Shown here piece after piece: positions 5,323-8,081 of a stretch of 8,081 nt of DNA; position 1 is the stretch's first letter, and each line of letters opens with the position of its first letter. The DNA lies in assembly GCA_937885165.1 (NCBI GenBank), contig CAKZZJ010000151.1, forward strand, positions 1 to 8,081. The letters are read 5' to 3'. The notes under the pieces are model-generated. The model saw only the letters and a list, made by a program, of their open reading frames with translations. It ran no database searches and had not been told where the DNA came from. Origin of the DNA: an uncultured Caryophanales bacterium. Lineage in GTDB: Bacteria; Bacillota_I; Bacilli_A; Acholeplasmatales; Anaeroplasmataceae. Made by a program: the position numbers and the translations under genes.

Positions 5323-6957
5323 TTATTCAACTGCTATAATGTAAGAATAGATATCCTGCTTACCTGGAACTATCTCAACATCTAGATTTGAATTATATTC
5401 CAAGCATATACCTTCAAGAAGTGCTGCCTCATCAAGTGTTACATCAGCACCATAGAATATTGTTACAACCTCAGCATCTTTAGAAATTATTTTTGATAAT
5501 AATTCTTTTAAGGCATCTGTTCTTTCTTTTGTTGAAACTAAAATTTCACCACAAGAAATACCCATATAATCGCCTGACTGAATTTTTACGCCTTTAATTT
5601 CTGTATCCCTAATTGAGTATGTAATTTCACCAGATCTTACATTTTCAATTTGAGCATTCATTGATTCAAGATTTTCTTCCATTGATCCATCAGGATTAAA
5701 ACCGATTAATGATGCATAACCCTGGGCTATGTTTTTGGCAATCAACACTTCAACATTAATACCATTAACCAATCCTGTTGCCTGTTTTGCTGCCATAACT
5801 ACATTGCCGTTATTAGGTATGATTATAACATTTTCAGCATTGACTTTTTTTATTGCCTCAACGAAAGCTTCAGTTGATGGATTCATTGTTTGTCCACCCT
5901 CAATTACATAATCAACACCTAAATCCTTAAATGTCTGAATTATACCTTCACCGAAGCAGGCAGCAATAAGTGCGAAATGTTTTTTAGGCGCTGTTGCCAT
6001 AGTTTCTTTGTCTTCTTTTACCAAACTAGATTCTTCTTTTGGTGCTTGAGCTTGAATCTTTCTATTTGAAATTTCTAAATTAGTAAATTCACCTAACTTA
6101 TGAACGATTTCTAGTACTCTACCTGGTCTATTTGAATTAACTTTAACTTTTACATTTTTATCTTTTCTTTCTAAAGAAATACTATCACATAGTAAAGATA
6201 ATGTAGCTTTTAATTCTTTCGCATCAAAATATGATGGTTTTTTTAATTCAAATTCTAAATTGATAGCATATAAGTTCTTAAATTTAAGTTCTTTACTTTT
6301 CTCAACCTTTTTAGCTTCCTGAGCTTCTAATATTTCTCCATGTACAGCCAGGGTCATACCTTCGATAATTTTAACGAAACCGGCACCACCTGAATCTACA
6401 ACCTTTGCTTCTTTAAGTACAGGTAATAAATTTGGAGTATTTAGTAAAGCCTTAGATGCGGCTCTTAAATATCTATCAAAAAGTTCATCAACTGTTTCAA
6501 AGTTTTCAGCTTCATCTTTTACAGCCTCATATGCTTCTCTTATTACTGTTAAGATTGTGCCTTCAACTGGTTCAGTAACTGCCTTATAAGCGATTTTTCT
6601 ACCACTTTCAAAACAGGCAATTAAATCTTCAACATTTAAGAAGTTATGCTGTATTTCTTTTAAACCAACAAAAAAACCCCTAAAAAACTGTGATAATATT
6701 ACACCTGAGTTACCACGGGCACCCATCAAAGCACCTCTTGATAAAACCTTGGCATTATCAATAATAGATGATGATTCACAAGATTCAAGTTCTCTAACTC
6801 CAGATGTGATTGTCATAGACATATTTGTTCCTGTATCTCCATCAGGTACAGGGAATACGTTTAACTGATCTACTTCTTCTCGATTATTCCTTAAATTGAT
6901 AGCTCCATTTATTACCATCTTTTTAAATAGTTCAACATCGACACTACTAACACTCAT
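5323..6957 (-). CDS. fakA: Fatty acid kinase subunit A-like protein (DAK phosphotransferase, YloV family)
   Basis: FakA phosphorylates fatty acids bound to FakB, giving acyl-phosphate for PlsX and PlsY, and so activates exogenous fatty acids. The 544-residue protein has the family layout. The N-terminal DAK-L kinase domain (about 1-205) shows NVFPVPDGDTGTNMSM (33-48, metal/ATP-binding Asp39 and Asp41), GALMGARGNSGVILSQFFRG (75-94) and DSGGAGFV (188-195). The middle domain is at about 228-300 and the C-terminal EDD-like domain at about 325-544 (IEGGQTMNPSTEAF 352-365, PNNGNVVMAAKQA 381-393). The middle domain lacks the usual YCTEF cysteine, and the usual VHVHTN reads VKVNSN (271-276), so the usual metal ligands are missing. 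A TTG at 6984 could extend the frame, but ATG at 6957 has a near-consensus AAAGGGAGGA. A promoter lies upstream and a terminator downstream. No fakB is visible here. The family is certain; kinase activity on fatty acids is inferred. Confidence 0.9.
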   Translation of the reverse strand: MSVSSVDVELFKKMVINGAINLRNNREEVDQLNVFPVPDGDTGTNMSMTITSGVRELESCESSSIIDNAKVLSRGALMGARGNSGVILSQFFRGFFVGLKEIQHNFLNVEDLIACFESGRKIAYKAVTEPVEGTILTVIREAYEAVKDEAENFETVDELFDRYLRAASKALLNTPNLLPVLKEAKVVDSGGAGFVKIIEGMTLAVHGEILEAQEAKKVEKSKELKFKNLYAINLEFELKKPSYFDAKELKATLSLLCDSISLERKDKNVKVKVNSNRPGRVLEIVHKLGEFTNLEISNRKIQAQAPKEESSLVKEDKETMATAPKKHFALIAACFGEGIIQTFKDLGVDYVIEGGQTMNPSTEAFVEAIKKVNAENVIIIPNNGNVVMAAKQATGLVNGINVEVLIAKNIAQGYASLIGFNPDGSMEENLESMNAQIENVRSGEITYSIRDTEIKGVKIQSGDYMGISCGEILVSTKERTDALKELLSKIISKDAEVVTIFYGADVTLDEAALLEGICLEYNSNLDVEIVPGKQDIYSYIIAVE

Positions 6958-6962
6958 GGTAA

Positions 6963-6972
6963 TCCTCCCTTT
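6963..6972 (-). promoter_or_regulatory. Strong ribosome binding site deciding the fakA start
   Basis: AAAGGGAGGA on the minus strand stands five bases before the ATG at 6957. It argues against the in-frame TTG at 6984, which would put this site inside the coding region. Confidence 0.75.
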
Positions 6973-6980
6973 ATATAAAA

Positions 6981-6998
6981 ACAATTATAAATAATTGT
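6981..6998 (-). repeat. AT-only hairpin in the fakA leader
   Basis: A perfect 8-bp inverted repeat ACAATTAT / ATAATTGT with a 2-base centre. On the minus strand it is followed by a T-run and then the fakA ribosome binding site. It lies about 25 bases downstream of the predicted transcription start. It could be an operator for a dimeric repressor or a weak hairpin; the stem is mostly A-T pairs, so it is unlikely to be an efficient terminator. Confidence 0.45.
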
Positions 6999-7029
6999 AA
7001 CTTTCATTTTTTAAAACAAATGCGTGATA

Positions 7030-7058
7030 AATATACCACTAAAACATAAAAAAGTCAA
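7030..7058 (-). promoter_or_regulatory. Sigma-A-type promoter for fakA
   Basis: TTGACT (7053-7058) and TATATT (7030-7035) on the minus strand are separated by exactly 17 bases, and the -10 box is preceded by TGG, an extended -10 element. The predicted transcript starts near 7023, giving a leader of about 65 bases before the fakA ATG at 6957. This is the best promoter match in the window. Confidence 0.7.
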
Positions 7059-7114
7059 ATAAATGAAAACATTTTATATCTTTGATATAATTATATCACT
7101 TGAAAAAGCATTAA

Positions 7115-7215
7115 TAAATAATAACTTTTACATATGTTATGCCTAATTTTAACATTTTACCTATATGCTATGATTAGCATATAATTATAACAAGTATAAT
7201 TAAAAGTTATATTTA
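7115..7215. repeat. Nested inverted repeats between the DUF2804 gene and fakA
   Basis: This stretch, which starts six bases past the DUF2804 stop codon, is bounded by a 10-bp perfect inverted repeat (ataactttta at 7121-7130, taaaagttat at 7201-7210) that extends to 15 bp with one bulged base (7115-7130 against 7201-7215). Inside are two further perfect dyads: 9 bp with a 4-base loop at 7162-7183 (tatatgcta / tagcatata), and 8 bp with a 5-base loop at 7182-7202. A 16-bp palindrome at 7083-7098 lies just outside. No T-run follows any stem on the minus strand, so none is a standard terminator. The rest of the 263-bp gap (6958-7220) holds the fakA promoter and leader and no credible gene. Confidence 0.5.
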
Positions 7216-7220
7216 AGTAT

Positions 7221-8081
7221 TTAAAACAACATGCTTTTATCTTCACCTATTGCTTCAAAGCCATCTAATACATATTTATTATCATTTTCATCCTTTATAT
7301 ATCCTTCTATTTTTCCAAAAGTTATATAATAATCTATTTTTATAATTAATGCGTGAACAACCATTAAAGATGCCTTTTCTACACTATATTTTATATCTAC
7401 CATACCATGTTCATCCTTAATATGTACTACAACATTTTCACCTTTTTTTATTTTCTTTATATTCTTATCTTTTTCAAATGTCACTTTTGGAAGAATTGAT
7501 GTTTTTCCTCTAAACCAGATTAAATTTTCATTATAATTATCTGGATCTACTGACTGATTTTTGGTAAGATTAAAGGCTATGACTTCACCATTTTTCATTT
7601 TTCCCATAGTGGTAATCCAGTCATAATGCATTTTTCTTGGGTAATATCCTTTATGATCATCTATTATCGCAAATGTATTATCATTTGAATAAAGAACTTT
7701 ATCATCAACTTTTAAATTACCACTTACTTCAAATAATACTTTTTCAGTATATAGTGGTCTATTTTTTCCAAAAGGAATTGATACAACTGATGGGTTGGAT
7801 ATTGTTTTTAATCTTAAATTGAAAGAAATTTCTTTCTTTTTATCATTACTATAACCTTCTATTATAACTTCTCTAATATCGTAATTATTAATAAATTTAA
7901 TATGTGAATTTTTGGTTTTAGCTTCACTTATACTGCCGTTAATTAAATTTTTGGCTATTATAGTATTTTTAGATCTTAACATATTATCCCATGTATAAAC
8001 ATCTCTTTTGTTATAATCAAAAAATATTACTTTAGTTATACCAAAAAATCCCATATCAGATACAGCAACAAGCAATAAGCC
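7221..8081 (-). CDS. DUF2804-family protein, C-terminal part (start beyond the window)
   Basis: The frame stays open to the window edge, so the 286 visible residues are the C-terminal part; family members normally have several dozen more residues before this point. The first visible ATG (residue 10, inside LLVAVSDMGFFG) lies within a conserved strand region and is not a plausible start, and TTG at 8075 lacks support. The call rests on the DUF2804 hallmark IIDDHKGYYPRKMHYDWIT near the middle, an upstream DLGY-like SDMGFFGITKVIFFDY, and the ending FGKIEGYIKDENDNKYVLDGFEAIGED, which resembles the family's closing strands. The protein looks all-beta, with no visible membrane segment in this part. 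No biochemical function is established for the family as far as I know. It is followed by a structured AT-rich region and then the fakA promoter, so it is probably a separate transcription unit. Confidence 0.72.
   Translation of the reverse strand, partial: GLLLVAVSDMGFFGITKVIFFDYNKRDVYTWDNMLRSKNTIIAKNLINGSISEAKTKNSHIKFINNYDIREVIIEGYSNDKKKEISFNLRLKTISNPSVVSIPFGKNRPLYTEKVLFEVSGNLKVDDKVLYSNDNTFAIIDDHKGYYPRKMHYDWITTMGKMKNGEVIAFNLTKNQSVDPDNYNENLIWFRGKTSILPKVTFEKDKNIKKIKKGENVVVHIKDEHGMVDIKYSVEKASLMVVHALIIKIDYYITFGKIEGYIKDENDNKYVLDGFEAIGEDKSMLF

Noticed and set aside
5729..5911. Plus-strand open frame antisense to fakA
   Set aside because: It is the complement of the conserved FakA C-terminal domain; no independent support.
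6958..6984. Upstream TTG start for fakA adding 9 residues
   Set aside because: It places the strong ribosome binding site inside the coding region; ATG at 6957 is correctly spaced.
7090..7098. Extra extended -10 promoter (TGATATAAT on the minus strand) upstream of fakA
   Set aside because: It is part of a palindrome, has no credible -35 box, and TATAAT occurs by chance in such AT-rich DNA; the promoter at 7030-7058 is much better.
7162..7183. Terminator for the DUF2804 gene
   Set aside because: The stem is good, but no T-run follows it on the minus strand, so it is kept only as a repeat.
7115..7215. Mobile element with terminal inverted repeats
   Set aside because: The repeat ends lack a visible target duplication and no second copy is present in the window, so it is listed as an inverted-repeat region only.
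7637..7822. Plus-strand open frame antisense to the DUF2804 gene
   Set aside because: Composition-driven frame inside a real gene, with no domain and no ribosome binding site.

Overview
The window reads as a chromosomal segment of an AT-rich, low-GC Firmicute-like bacterium, near the Bacilli/Erysipelotrichia/Mollicutes-related lineages. The basis is the base composition (about 27% G+C by hand count in parts of nth, nearer 38% in sampled parts of plsX and fakA), strong AGGAGG-type ribosome binding sites, the presence of DnaD (a Firmicutes-type replication initiation protein) and the order fakA-recG-plsX-rnc, which is a known Bacillota neighbourhood. plsX ends in TGA and the other frames are not interrupted by TGA, so the standard bacterial code fits and the Mycoplasma code does not. 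The exact taxon cannot be told from the sequence alone.

Every gene lies on the minus strand, so transcription runs from high to low coordinates. From the right edge: the C-terminal part of a DUF2804-family protein (start outside the window); a 263-bp AT-rich intergenic region with nested inverted repeats and a good sigma-A-type promoter; fakA (DAK-domain fatty acid kinase, YloV type); a hairpin/T-tract terminator; recG; a 59-bp gap holding a second sigma-A-type promoter; then a tightly packed run plsX-rnc-dnaD-nth with 8-, 1- and 8-bp overlaps; then a short, GC-richer 3D-domain coding fragment; and finally a strong GC-rich terminator stem at the left edge.

Functionally the window combines acyl-phosphate/phospholipid precursor metabolism (FakA, PlsX) with RNA processing (RNase III), replication restart and initiation (RecG, DnaD) and base excision repair (Nth). 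Compared with Bacillus subtilis, where recG-fapR-plsX-fabD-fabG-acpP-rnc-smc is the usual order, fapR, fabD, fabG and acpP are absent between recG and rnc, and dnaD-nth replaces smc-ftsY after rnc.

The points most worth a second look are: (i) a recognisable 3D domain that continues in the same frame directly after the nth TAG stop, with no start codon or signal peptide for its N-terminal part and with a shift in G+C; (ii) a FakA whose middle domain lacks the usual Cys and the two HxH histidines; (iii) a PlsX whose usual SAGNTGA motif reads SGPTQG; and (iv) regulatory-looking dyads in the plsX promoter, the fakA leader and the fakA upstream region. I see no defence system, CRISPR array, tRNA, rRNA or insertion sequence, and nothing that amounts to a whole new multi-gene system.
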